The notes beneath the pieces were generated by a model. The model was not told the origin of the DNA. It saw only the letters and a list, made by a program, of their open reading frames with translations, and ran no database searches. The position numbers and the translations under genes are program-made. This document shows, in pieces, positions 1 to 8,153 of a DNA stretch of 64,000 bases (position 1 is the first letter of the stretch; each line of letters opens with the position of its first letter). The DNA comes from Gluconacetobacter tumulicola (GTDB lineage: Bacteria > Pseudomonadota > Alphaproteobacteria > Acetobacterales > Acetobacteraceae), in contig NZ_JABEQL010000016.1 of assembly GCF_014174215.1 (NCBI RefSeq), positions 1-64,000 on the forward strand, read 5' to 3'.

Positions 1-321
1 ATACGGATTCCCCGCCGGCGCATTGAGGCTGACACCCGCCAGACGGCTGTCCAGCGCATGCAGCATGTCGGCGGTGCCGGTCCCTTGCAGGTCATGCGCG
101 GTCAGGATGGCCGTCGCGGCCGGCAGACGGTCACGGTCGATGCCGGAACCGGGCAGTGGCGAGGTTCCGATGACGGTGATGTCCTCCGCCTGCATGCCGG
201 CGGACACGCCACCCGGGGCCGCTTCCGGCGCCGTCTGCGCCAGCACCGCGCGGGCGGGCAGAAAGCAGAGCGTGACCGAGGCCAGATACAGGGCCCTCCG
301 TCCAGTCGTCTTCTCAAACAT
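1..321 (-). CDS. TonB-dependent outer-membrane receptor, N-terminal part (cut by window edge)
   Basis: Only the first 107 codons lie in the window and there is no stop. Residues 1-28 form a signal peptide (basic start, hydrophobic core, VLA before Gln29). EDITVIG at 46-52 resembles a TonB box, and residues 61-105 (LPAATAILTAHDLQ, then DMLHALDSRLAGVSLN) match the start of a plug domain. These proteins import metal chelates or other large ligands across the outer membrane using TonB energy. The gene diverges from a two-component system 68 bp away and lies near a lanthanide-type PQQ dehydrogenase, so uptake of a metal chelate is conceivable, but the ligand cannot be read from this fragment. The family call is firm. 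Confidence 0.85.
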   Translation of the reverse strand, partial: MFEKTTGRRALYLASVTLCFLPARAVLAQTAPEAAPGGVSAGMQAEDITVIGTSPLPGSGIDRDRLPAATAILTAHDLQGTGTADMLHALDSRLAGVSLNAPAGNPY

Positions 322-389
322 GCGTTTATTCTTCTTTTTTGATTGGCATGCCACGCGGTTCATCAGATCGAACGGGGCCAGGGAAGTCG

Positions 390-1808
390 ATGGGACATTT
401 TCCCGAAAATCATAAAAATCATCCGCCCGGCACTGCATTCTTCCCGTTCCGCCCCATCGGTGCGCGCCTGCGGCTGCTGGAGCGCCTGCTGCTGGCACTC
501 ATAGTGGCCACGATGATCGGCCTGGTGGCCGGCTCCGGCCTCGCGGCGTGGCAGGCCGCCCGCTCGATCCGGGTGGAGCTGGTCGCCGCCCTGGCCAATG
601 CCCGCGCCGATATCAGCGCGATGCCCCCACCATCGGCCCCGTCCGCCGCCCGCTGGCTGGCGGAACTGTGCGACAGTTTCGACGGCAATCGCCACATCCA
701 GGCCCGCATCACGGATCAGGCCGGGCGCGTGCTGCGCCAGTCCCAACTGGCTGCCGGGCCCCGCCCGCCCGCCTGGTTCCTGCACGCCACCACGCCGCCC
801 ATGGCCCCGGTCACGCTCGCCCCGGCCAGCCTGCCCGCCGGATGGCGGCTGCACCTGCAAGCGGATGCGACCAACGAGGCGGCGGAACGCTGGGGCGAAC
901 TCCGGGTGCAGATCGCCACCATCACGCTGCTGGTCCTGCTGATCGCCGGATCATGCTGCGTCATCATGGTGCGCGGCCTGCGCCCGCTGGCCACCCTGTC
1001 CAACGGCTATGCCCGGATCGCGGCGGGCGACGAGGCGGTGGAACTCCCCGAAAGCGGCCCGGCCGATATCGCCGCACAGGCCGCGTCCTTCAATCGCATG
1101 GCCCAGGCGCTGCGCACGGCCACCGCCCAGAATCGCCATCTTCAGGACCAGCTCGCACGTGTCGCGGAGGAAGAACGCGCCGACATCGCACGCGACCTGC
1201 ATGACGAGGTCGGCCCCCTGCTGTTTGGAATCACGACCTTCGCGGCCACCCTCGCCCGCTCCGCCGCCGAAGGCCGCCACGACGCCATCCCCGCGCAGGT
1301 GCGCGCCATACAGGACGCCACCGGCTCCATCCAGCGCACCCTGCGCGCGATCCTGCAACGGCTGCACGGCACGCCGGGACGCGGGCTGCCCGAAGCCCTG
1401 GAGGCGATCGTCCTGTTCTGGAACAATGTCGCCCCGCACATCATCTTCACGCTTTCCTGCGATCCATCGCTCGGCACCCTGGACGGAGCAGAACGCGACG
1501 CCCTGTTTCACGTGGCACAGGAAGCTGTCTGCAACGCCGCCCGCCACGGACATCCTTCGCGCATCGCGCTGCGGGCCGGACGCGATGGCGGGCGGATCAT
1601 CCTCTCGGTCCGTGACGACGGCACCACCGGCCCCAGCGCACCGGGTCTCGGGCTCGCCGGCATGTGCCGCCGCCTCTCGGACTTGGGCGGCCATCTGGAC
1701 ATCAGGCGCGACCAAGGCTGGACCGTCACCGCCAGCCTACCCGATCCGGACGCCCTTCCCCCATCGGCCAACACCCGCACCATGGCGCCGGAGGCGCACA
1801 ACGCATGA
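390..1808 (+). CDS. Sensor histidine kinase, NarX/UhpB type
   Basis: Membrane sensor kinase of about 472 residues. Transmembrane helices near 31-53 and 176-196 enclose a periplasmic sensor region of about 120 residues, followed by a HAMP-like linker. The HisKA_3 phosphoacceptor box is EERADIARDLHDEVGP with His271. The ATPase domain shows an N box (HVAQEAVCNAARHG), DDGTTG and GLGLAGMCRRL. I start at the ATG at 390 because AGGGAAG lies just upstream; an in-frame ATG at 339 would add 17 residues and has no clear ribosome site. Its stop overlaps the response regulator start by four bases. It probably phosphorylates that regulator. The signal is unknown; an alcohol or metal cue is a guess from the neighbouring PQQ dehydrogenase cluster. 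Confidence 0.9.
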   Translation: MGHFPENHKNHPPGTAFFPFRPIGARLRLLERLLLALIVATMIGLVAGSGLAAWQAARSIRVELVAALANARADISAMPPPSAPSAARWLAELCDSFDGNRHIQARITDQAGRVLRQSQLAAGPRPPAWFLHATTPPMAPVTLAPASLPAGWRLHLQADATNEAAERWGELRVQIATITLLVLLIAGSCCVIMVRGLRPLATLSNGYARIAAGDEAVELPESGPADIAAQAASFNRMAQALRTATAQNRHLQDQLARVAEEERADIARDLHDEVGPLLFGITTFAATLARSAAEGRHDAIPAQVRAIQDATGSIQRTLRAILQRLHGTPGRGLPEALEAIVLFWNNVAPHIIFTLSCDPSLGTLDGAERDALFHVAQEAVCNAARHGHPSRIALRAGRDGGRIILSVRDDGTTGPSAPGLGLAGMCRRLSDLGGHLDIRRDQGWTVTASLPDPDALPPSANTRTMAPEAHNA

Positions 1809-2452
1809 AAATCCTGCTGGTGGACGACCATACGGTGGTGCGCGCCGGCCTGGGGCAACTGCTTTCAACGGCCCTGGGCGCCACGATCCTGGAAGCCGCC
1901 GACACCCCGACCGCCCATGACCTCGCCCTGCGCACGCGGCCGGATCTGGTGGTGCTGGATCTGGGCCTGCCCGGCGCCGGCGGCCTGTGGCTGCTGCCCC
2001 GCCTGCACGATGCCGGCCTGCGCGTGCTGGTCCTGAGCATGCACGCCGACCCGATCTATGCCCGCCGCGCGCTGGATGCCGGGGCCACAGGCTATGTCTC
2101 GAAGACGATCGGCCCCGACGACCTGCTGGACGCCATCCGGCAGGCCATGGACGGACAATGCTATGTCGAATCCGGAATCGCCTCCATGCTCAGCGAACAT
2201 CGCGACGTGCTGGGCCGCAATTTCGGGCGCCTGACGGCCCGCGACCTGGATATCATGCGGTTTCTGGGCGAGGGACGCAGCCTGTCCGACATCGCGGCGA
2301 CACTGGGCGTCAGCTACAAGACGGTGGCCAACACCGCCGGCATGATCAAGACCAAGCTGGGCGTCGCACGCACCGCCGACCTGGTCCGTCTGGCCATTGC
2401 CATGCCGGTGGGCTGGACCATCGGCGGGCGGGAAAACCGGGAAACGGTTTGA
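1805..2452 (+). CDS. Response regulator, NarL/LuxR family
   Basis: 215-residue DNA-binding response regulator. The receiver domain has the acidic pair Asp7/Asp8, phosphoacceptor Asp52 (VVLDLGLPG) and Lys100 (YVSKTIGPDDLL). A LuxR-type helix-turn-helix follows at about 150-205 (LTARDLDIMRFLGEGRSLSDIA, then VSYKTVANTAGMIKTKLG). The ATG overlaps the kinase stop in ATGA, so translation is probably coupled. A palindromic A/T-rich repeat that may end the transcript lies just after the stop. Targets are unknown; the porin and PQQ dehydrogenase genes that run toward it, and the paired palindromes at 7593 and 7943, are natural candidates. Confidence 0.92.
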   Translation: MKILLVDDHTVVRAGLGQLLSTALGATILEAADTPTAHDLALRTRPDLVVLDLGLPGAGGLWLLPRLHDAGLRVLVLSMHADPIYARRALDAGATGYVSKTIGPDDLLDAIRQAMDGQCYVESGIASMLSEHRDVLGRNFGRLTARDLDIMRFLGEGRSLSDIAATLGVSYKTVANTAGMIKTKLGVARTADLVRLAIAMPVGWTIGGRENRETV

Positions 2453-2470
2453 CGCCTGCGGCAGGGTTCG

Positions 2471-2519
2471 GAGTCTTCTTTTTCTGAAGAAAAAGAAGCA
2501 AAAAGACTTTTATTCGTTT
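2471..2519. repeat. A/T-rich dyad repeat at a gene end, copy 1
   Basis: A 49-base segment that recurs at 28492-28540 with one difference. It contains an inverted repeat, CTTCTTTTTCT and its complement, inside a second pair, AGTCTT and AAGACT, in an otherwise very GC-rich genome. It lies 18 bases after the response-regulator stop and before the convergent porin gene, so a two-way transcription terminator is the simplest role. Confidence 0.75.
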
Positions 2520-2597
2520 TGGCCATCGTCTGGGTGGCGGCCATCCACAAGACCGTGCGGAACGATCCGGGGGCACGAATGCCCCCGGACGAAAACA

Positions 2598-4202
2598 TCA
2601 GAAGAACAGGATCGCGCCGCCCGAGACGGTATTGTCACTGGCCGAATTGCCGTTATGCGCCGCTGCCTGCGTATGAGCATATTCCGCCACCAGCTTCAGC
2701 CAGTCGGTCAAATCGTAATAGGCCGCACCAACCTCGGACTGGTTGCGACGCACCAGCCCGGTCGCGGTATCCCCCGACGCCAGATAAAGGTTGCTGACGC
2801 CATAACTGCCCACCAGCTTGAAGCGCTTGGTGAAGTTGTAGGCGCCCTGCACGTAATACCCTTCCGAATCACGCTTGTGCCCGTTCGGCGCAATGCCGTC
2901 GAAGAACAGGCCCGTCGTGCCGAGGCCGCTGCCGCGATAGTAATAGACCACGGCCTGAGCGGGGCCATAGGTCAGCTTGGCACCGATTTCGCCGGCCTCG
3001 GCCATGGCACCACGCCGGTCCGTTTCCGCCAGCAGGCCGCTCGTCAGACCCTGCTGATGCTGGATCAGGAAGCTGGACCAGATCCGGGTACTCAGCTCGC
3101 CGATCTTGAAATCGTACGTGATCTTGCCCTGGACCATCGGCGAACTGTGCTGCGTCGACTGCGCCGACAGGCCACCACCGGCAAAATTGAACGCATCCAG
3201 CGGCTGGAAGACACCAACCGACCCCTGGAAGCCGGCAATGACCGGCGACGCATAGGAAATCTGCGGAATCCAGTCGGCATAGACATAGCCCAGGCCGATC
3301 CGGCCCAACGAGGTATTGGCCGGAGCCGTATTGCTGCCCGTCGTGCCGACGCTGAGCAGCGTCGCATCGTTCAGGATCGCGTCGGAACCGAACAGCGCCA
3401 GATCGCGGCCGAGCTTGACGGTGCCGAAGCTCTTCGTTCCCGCCGTCACATAAACCTGGCGCAGATCGATGCCCGCCGTGCCCAACCCGACCGAACTGCC
3501 GCCGGAATTGGCATTGAACGCGCCCGGATTGGCGTTGTTGAGGCCGGGATACAGGCCCAGCACCGCCGACAGGTCGATCCCCGACTGCGTCGTCGACAGT
3601 TTGAGGACGAAACCGGCCGGCAGCAGCCCGTTGCGCACCGCCGACGAATCGAATCCGCTGCCCCCGCTCGACAGCCCGCCCGCCACCGGCAGGCCGTGCC
3701 CTGGCGAATTGTAGCTGTAGAACCCGTTCACGAAACCGGAGAAATTGATATCGATCTGGCCGGCCTTGAAGGTCAGCCCCTTGCCCGCGACATAAGGGGC
3801 AACCCGGACCACGCTGGGGCTGTCGATCGTGCTGCGTGCCGCCAGCATCGAGGCCTCGGCGGCGCGGGCGCTGGCCGCGGCACTGTCGGCTGCCCGCTGG
3901 GCGGCGAGCACCGCCGGCATCACCGCGCCATCCGCGGCGGCCTCGGTCGTGACCGCGCCATGGCGTGCCGCCGCACCCCGCCCCCGTCGCGGAGCCTGGG
4001 CCGAGGCCGGCTCCACCGCATGATGGCGATGCCTGGCCAGCAGGGTCGAATATTCGACCTGCGTCAACGCACCCTTGGCCCGCAGGATATCTAGAAGATC
4101 GCTGTAATCGTCAGCCCTGGCGCAGCGGGCCGACAGCATGGACACGCCGCCAGCGGCCAGAACGGCCGTCAAACCCACCTGCGCCCAATGTCTTGCCGAC
4201 AT
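2598..4202 (-). CDS. Outer-membrane porin, phosphate/alphaproteobacterial porin type
   Basis: About 534 residues. Signal peptide 1-30 ending CARA, then a short helical segment (DLLDILRAKGALTQVEYSTLL), an Ala-rich stretch with coiled-coil character near 90-120, and from about residue 130 a long alternating beta pattern with Gly/Asn-rich turns. The chain ends in Phe-Phe, as expected for BAM-assembled barrels. I start at the ATG at 4202 because it gives a clean signal peptide; an upstream in-frame start at 4265 would mask it. It lies downstream of the dehydrogenase and fusion genes on the same strand, after a 169-base gap with a GC hairpin. It probably admits a small solute; the substrate is not identifiable. 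Confidence 0.8.
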   Translation of the reverse strand: MSARHWAQVGLTAVLAAGGVSMLSARCARADDYSDLLDILRAKGALTQVEYSTLLARHRHHAVEPASAQAPRRGRGAAARHGAVTTEAAADGAVMPAVLAAQRAADSAAASARAAEASMLAARSTIDSPSVVRVAPYVAGKGLTFKAGQIDINFSGFVNGFYSYNSPGHGLPVAGGLSSGGSGFDSSAVRNGLLPAGFVLKLSTTQSGIDLSAVLGLYPGLNNANPGAFNANSGGSSVGLGTAGIDLRQVYVTAGTKSFGTVKLGRDLALFGSDAILNDATLLSVGTTGSNTAPANTSLGRIGLGYVYADWIPQISYASPVIAGFQGSVGVFQPLDAFNFAGGGLSAQSTQHSSPMVQGKITYDFKIGELSTRIWSSFLIQHQQGLTSGLLAETDRRGAMAEAGEIGAKLTYGPAQAVVYYYRGSGLGTTGLFFDGIAPNGHKRDSEGYYVQGAYNFTKRFKLVGSYGVSNLYLASGDTATGLVRRNQSEVGAAYYDLTDWLKLVAEYAHTQAAAHNGNSASDNTVSGGAILFF

Positions 4203-4330
4203 CTGACAAACTCCGTTGTTTCTTGTTTTTATTATAACGCGTTCGCCTATGGCGCGAACTACCAATTACGCCGCGCCTGTACAGGCTCCGGTAACGTTCT
4301 GGAGGGCACGCAGCCGCATCTGTTCACGGT

Positions 4331-4360
4331 CCGGTCCGGCCTGCAACCTGGCCGGACCGG
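4331..4360 (-). terminator. GC-rich hairpin after the binding-protein/cytochrome fusion gene
   Basis: Perfect 11-bp inverted repeat, CCGGTCCGGCC and its complement, with an 8-base loop, 12 bases past the stop of the fusion gene. No T run follows on the minus strand, so it may act as an attenuator or RNA-stability hairpin rather than a full terminator. Confidence 0.5.
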
Positions 4361-4371
4361 GTCCCCGCTTC

Positions 4372-5550
4372 CTAATCCCCGCTATAGACCAGCGGCACCG
4401 TCGACGATTTGGCCCCGTCGAACGTCAGTTCGGCCGAACCGGCAGGCATGCCGTTCTGCTGCAGCAGAAACGCCATGATGTTCACATAGACATCGTGCGG
4501 CAGGCTGGCCGGCTGGGTCGCCGGCATATTCTGCGACACGATCGTGAACACATCGCCAACATGGAAATTGGCCTTGGGCGAGGCGAAATTCTTGCCCTTG
4601 AGCGCGGGGCCGGCCATCCCCTCCAGATTGTCGCCATGGCATTGCGCGCAATTATCGGCATAGGCCTTCTTGCCTGCATCGGCCTGCGCCGCCGTAAAGA
4701 GCGCCGGCTTCGCCCCACCGGCAGCAGGCGTTGCCGGAGCGGCCGCCGGCGCTTCCGCCGCCGCGAGGACGATCGGGTTGGCCGGCGACATGGCATAAGG
4801 GCGCAGCAGGGCCGCCAATTGGCCGGACCGCCGCAGCGCCGCGATGCTCTTCTGGAAAGACGCCGCCGCCGCAGCACCCTGCGGGCCATACAGCGCCACG
4901 ACGTCCCAGTCGGCATGGGGCTCGCTCAGCGCGTGCATGCAATAGTCACGCGCTTTTTCGCCACCGGGCAGATAGGCCACGGCACTGGCGCGCCAGACCA
5001 TCGCCGCCCGATCCGTGCGATGGACCACGCTCGCAATGGTCTGCGCATCGGTCGGATAGATGTCGGCGTGGACGTTGGGATGTTTCACGAAATACAGGTT
5101 CGGCGCCGTCAGGTAGGTCACCGCCACATCCGTCCCGCTCGGCAGGGCCGCCAGCGTTTCGGCCTCGTGGCCGCGCGGCGTCACCAGCACGAATCCCATC
5201 CGTGCATAGGGCGCCGTCGCCCGCATCCCCTCTGGCACCGCGCCATGCGTGGCATCGACGGGAAAGCCCAGCACCAGCGCACAGCGCGAGGCCGCGAGCG
5301 TGCTGAATTTCCGGACATCGAATCCGTCATCGTCCCCTGCGCCACTGCCGTCGAACGTATAGATCGCGGCATCGGTGCCCTGCTGGTGGGCCACCGCCTG
5401 GACAACCCGGCGATCCATCGCATGGGCCGGGTTGGAGGAATCGATGCAGACCGAAACCGTGGCCCCGGCCGGCCGGGCGGCAAGCACGGCACCGGCCGCG
5501 ACAGCACAAACCAGGGCGCGGCGCGACAGGCGGGCAATATTCATGCGCAT
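4372..5550 (-). CDS. XoxJ-like periplasmic binding domain fused to cytochrome c
   Basis: 392 residues. Signal peptide to about residue 30. Residues 31-255 resemble the XoxJ/MxaJ branch of periplasmic solute-binding proteins (SVCIDSSN with Cys35, SRCALVLGFPVD with Cys90, then YARMGFVLVTPRG). An Ala/Pro-rich linker near 260-283 leads to a cytochrome c domain with haem motif CAQCH at 301-305 and probable axial Met342 (QNMPAT). In methylotrophs the binding protein (XoxJ) and the electron-accepting cytochrome (XoxG) are separate products of the PQQ methanol dehydrogenase operon; here one polypeptide seems to carry both. The start at 5550 has GGAGG five bases upstream; ATG 5544 is the alternative. 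The gene begins 10 bases after the dehydrogenase stop. The cytochrome half is certain; the XoxJ label rests on fold pattern and context. Confidence 0.82.
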   Translation of the reverse strand: MRMNIARLSRRALVCAVAAGAVLAARPAGATVSVCIDSSNPAHAMDRRVVQAVAHQQGTDAAIYTFDGSGAGDDDGFDVRKFSTLAASRCALVLGFPVDATHGAVPEGMRATAPYARMGFVLVTPRGHEAETLAALPSGTDVAVTYLTAPNLYFVKHPNVHADIYPTDAQTIASVVHRTDRAAMVWRASAVAYLPGGEKARDYCMHALSEPHADWDVVALYGPQGAAAAASFQKSIAALRRSGQLAALLRPYAMSPANPIVLAAAEAPAAAPATPAAGGAKPALFTAAQADAGKKAYADNCAQCHGDNLEGMAGPALKGKNFASPKANFHVGDVFTIVSQNMPATQPASLPHDVYVNIMAFLLQQNGMPAGSAELTFDGAKSSTVPLVYSGD

Positions 5551-5560
5551 GCGGTCCTCC

Positions 5561-7312
5561 TTACAGTGCGAAGACATAGAGATGGCCACCCAGTGGAATG
5601 GAGCGGACACGCGGGTCCTTCGCCATGTCGCCGCCCCAGATCGGCACGCCGCCGCCCCAACCGGCATAGACGCCGACATATTGCCTGTCGCCGACCTTCC
5701 AGGTGCTGGGCACGCCAAGAACGCCCGACGACATTTTCGGACTCTTCCACAGCACGGAACCCGTTTTCGCGTCGAAGGCATACAGATAGCCGTCGGCGCT
5801 GCCCGAGAAGACCAGCCCGCCCGCCGTCGCCAGCATGCCGCCATTCCACGGCAGCGCGGATTTGAACGACCAGGCCTGCTTGCCGGAATTCAGGTCGATG
5901 GCCTGGACCGAACCCCATTCATCGGGATGTTCCGGATCGCGCATGACGGTAAAGGTCTCGCCCAGGAACGGCAGGCCGGCCTTGTACGAAACCGAGGCCC
6001 CCTTCATCTTCATGCAGGTGTGCAATGTCGGCACATAAGCGAAATGGGTCTGCGGATCGACGGCGATCGGCCACCAGTTCTTGCCGCCCAGGAAGCTGGG
6101 GCAGGTAAAGATCTCCTTGTCCACGTCCGGCCGCATGGCGGGGTCGGTCATCGGCCTGCCATCCTTGAATCCGGAAACCGACGTCGCATGCGCGAACTTT
6201 TCAGCGTAGATCAGTTTCCCGTTCGTACGGTCGACCGCATAGAACCAGCCATTGCGGCTGGCGCTGACCAGCGCCTTGTACGCCTTGCCCTGATAGGTCA
6301 GGTCGGTCAGGACCGGCTCGTTCGTGCCGTCATAATCCCATGTATCGTTCGGCGTGTACTGGTAATGCCACTTGATCTTGCCGGTCGCCGGGTTCAGCGC
6401 GATCACGCTGTCGGTATAGAGATTATCGCCCGGCCGCAGCACCGCCAGCCACGGCCCCGGATTACCCACGCCCCAGATCAGCGAATCGGTCTGCGGGTCG
6501 TAACTGCCGGTCAGCCAGGTGGCGCCACCACCGGTCTTGTAGGCACCCTTGGGCCAGGTATCGCCGCCCGGTTCGCCCGGAGCCGGAATCGTCGACTGCC
6601 GCCAGATCTGCTTGCCGGTCTTTGCATCCAGCGACGCGATGAACCCCCGCCCGCCATACTCGCCACCCGAGACGCCGACAATGACATGGCCCTTGACCAC
6701 CAGCGGCGCCAGCGTCATCGCATAGCCCAGGTCCGGCGCCTCCAGCGCCTGGTCCCACACCACCTTGCCGGTCGTGGCATCCAGCGCCAGCACATGATTG
6801 TCCAGCGTGGCCATATAGACATTGCTGCCATACAGCGCGACGCCACGGTTCACCACGTCGCAGCAGATCGTCTTCAGCCCCACATCGGACAGGTCGCGCT
6901 GATATTTCCACAGCAGCTTGCCGGTGCTGGCCTGAAAGGCCAGCAGCCCGTTCTTCGGCGTGGTGATGAACATGTAATCGCCATTGACGATCGGCGGCGC
7001 CTCATGCCCGCTCTTCGAGCCCGTCTCATAATCCCAGACGGGCTTGAGCTGGGCGACATTGCCCGCGTTGACGCCATCCAGGACCGAATAGCCCGTGCTG
7101 GAATAATCATGCCGGTACATCAGCCAGCCATTATCCTGCGCCGCGTGGCCCAGCCGCTCGCTCGTCACCGGCTGATAGGGGCCGGCCGGGTCTTCCGCCC
7201 GGACGGGGGATGTAACCGTCAGCGCGGTCGCACAGGCCAGTGCGACCGGCAGGGCCAGCACCGCATTGCGCAGGGGCCGCCTGGTAACGCTGGTACGGTA
7301 AGCAAACTTCAT
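5561..7312 (-). CDS. PQQ-dependent alcohol dehydrogenase, lanthanide type (XoxF/ExaF/PedH-like)
   Basis: 583-residue periplasmic quinoprotein with a signal peptide to about residue 39 and eight-bladed propeller repeats (ALDATTGKVVW, SLDAKTGKQIW, ALNPATGKIKW). Active-site landmarks are visible: vicinal Cys150-Cys151 in TICCDVVNRG, metal ligands Glu218 (GGEYGG) and Asn284 (GVGNPGPW), catalytic Asp326 and Asp328 in TWDYDGTNEP. The second Asp is the established marker of lanthanide-dependent enzymes; calcium enzymes of the MxaF type carry Ala there and other calcium types Ser/Thr. The GEPGGDTWP and GGGATWLTGSYDP segments look more like the ExaF/PedH alcohol branch than methanol XoxF. Start at 7312 has GGGAG upstream. 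Lead gene of a leftward operon with the binding-protein/cytochrome fusion. Substrate alcohol unproven. Confidence 0.92.
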   Translation of the reverse strand: MKFAYRTSVTRRPLRNAVLALPVALACATALTVTSPVRAEDPAGPYQPVTSERLGHAAQDNGWLMYRHDYSSTGYSVLDGVNAGNVAQLKPVWDYETGSKSGHEAPPIVNGDYMFITTPKNGLLAFQASTGKLLWKYQRDLSDVGLKTICCDVVNRGVALYGSNVYMATLDNHVLALDATTGKVVWDQALEAPDLGYAMTLAPLVVKGHVIVGVSGGEYGGRGFIASLDAKTGKQIWRQSTIPAPGEPGGDTWPKGAYKTGGGATWLTGSYDPQTDSLIWGVGNPGPWLAVLRPGDNLYTDSVIALNPATGKIKWHYQYTPNDTWDYDGTNEPVLTDLTYQGKAYKALVSASRNGWFYAVDRTNGKLIYAEKFAHATSVSGFKDGRPMTDPAMRPDVDKEIFTCPSFLGGKNWWPIAVDPQTHFAYVPTLHTCMKMKGASVSYKAGLPFLGETFTVMRDPEHPDEWGSVQAIDLNSGKQAWSFKSALPWNGGMLATAGGLVFSGSADGYLYAFDAKTGSVLWKSPKMSSGVLGVPSTWKVGDRQYVGVYAGWGGGVPIWGGDMAKDPRVRSIPLGGHLYVFAL

Positions 7313-7592
7313 CTTGGATCTCCCGCAACACTCTTCCGGTAGGAACCGTCCGCACGGCATTTCAGCTTCCGGGAAATGAAAGTCGCGCCCAACCGTCCGC
7401 AACGCCGCCCGGCCGAGGGCCGGGCAAGCGTAACGATAGGAACAGGGCGCAAGATCCGTAAGTAATCCCCGGCAAGACCGTTCATGACGATGCTCCACCT
7501 GCACGTTCGTCGTTCTTATGTGTCAGGCCCCTCAGCATTTGCCGGTTCAGGCGTTTCTGTCACGACAGCGAAAAGGCATGGGGCCGGCGGAC

Positions 7593-7610
7593 TGTCGCAA
7601 AACTGCGACA
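7593..7610. promoter_or_regulatory. Palindromic putative operator, site 1
   Basis: Perfect inverted repeat TGTCGCA, four bases, TGCGACA, about 280 bases upstream of the PQQ dehydrogenase start. A near copy lies at 7943-7960 on the other side of the same intergenic region. Two such similar palindromes in one divergent promoter region suggest a shared transcription factor; which one is unknown. Confidence 0.5.
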
Positions 7611-7774
7611 AGTCCGGACCCAGCCGCGCAAGAACAGGGCCGGAAAACCATGGTGCAATGCAGAAAATCGCGGACGGCGCTTTTATTTCCCCGCGGCATC
7701 GATACGGATTGACTATAATCACGTTTCAGAGATTATGACCGGCACGATGAAAGCGCCCCTGTTTCTGTCTCTCT

Positions 7775-7919
7775 ATTGCGTGGCTTGACTGGGAATGTGG
7801 GCTGGTGCGCCAGAACGCCGCGCAAGCGGCACGTCCATCATGTGCTTCCGAGTCTCGGCGCGGAGCATGGAAAGCGCACGCCCAATTGCCGGCCCGCATT
7901 TCCAATCGGGCCCCGGATT
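7775..7919. repeat. Structured intergenic repeat element, copy A
   Basis: A 145-base element. Its ends (7775-7801 and 7893-7919) are imperfect inverted repeats, about 19 of 27 positions pairing. Inside are a hairpin GCCGC-GCAA-GCGGC at 7817-7830 and a second inverted pair, GTGCTTCC at 7842 and its near complement at 7869-7879. Bases 7795-7866 match 22786-22857 without gaps at about 58 of 72 positions, and the order of stems is the same there. The rest of 7313-8153 (about 840 bases) shows no convincing gene, only the two palindromes. Confidence 0.65.
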
Positions 7920-7940
7920 TCCATCCCCTGATCGCGCGCG

Positions 7941-7962
7941 CCTGTCTCAATTCTGCGACAGG
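7941..7962. promoter_or_regulatory. Palindromic putative operator, site 2
   Basis: Inverted repeat CCTGTCTCA, four bases, TGCGACAGG (one mismatch), about 190 bases upstream of the dihaem cytochrome gene. It shares the TGTCnCA-N4-TGCGACA core with the site at 7593. The pair brackets the divergent dehydrogenase and oxidase operons. Confidence 0.5.
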
Positions 7963-8153
7963 TCACGTATCCGGATCGAAACCGCCCCCGTGACAGGCCA
8001 GCGGCGACATCGGAAAGTCGCAGCCGAAGAGCGAGCGGGCCAATAAGCAAGAATACCAGGAACCGCGATGTCGGGGGATTGCGGGCTGTGCCCGATTTCC
8101 GGCAATCGCCTATAGCCTATCATATCGGCAAGACACCCGAACGGGAGAAAGGC

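Noticed and set aside
2397-4094. Plus-strand open frame opposite the porin
   Set aside because: The porin frame has a signal peptide, barrel pattern and C-terminal Phe; this frame has no domain signal.
7484-8050. Several short frames in the gap between the dehydrogenase and cytochrome genes
   Set aside because: They overlap the palindromes and the structured repeat, have no ribosome site and no protein-like composition.
7313-8153. Possible sigma-54 promoters near the two palindromes
   Set aside because: No good TGGCAC-N5-TTGC match was found toward either operon.
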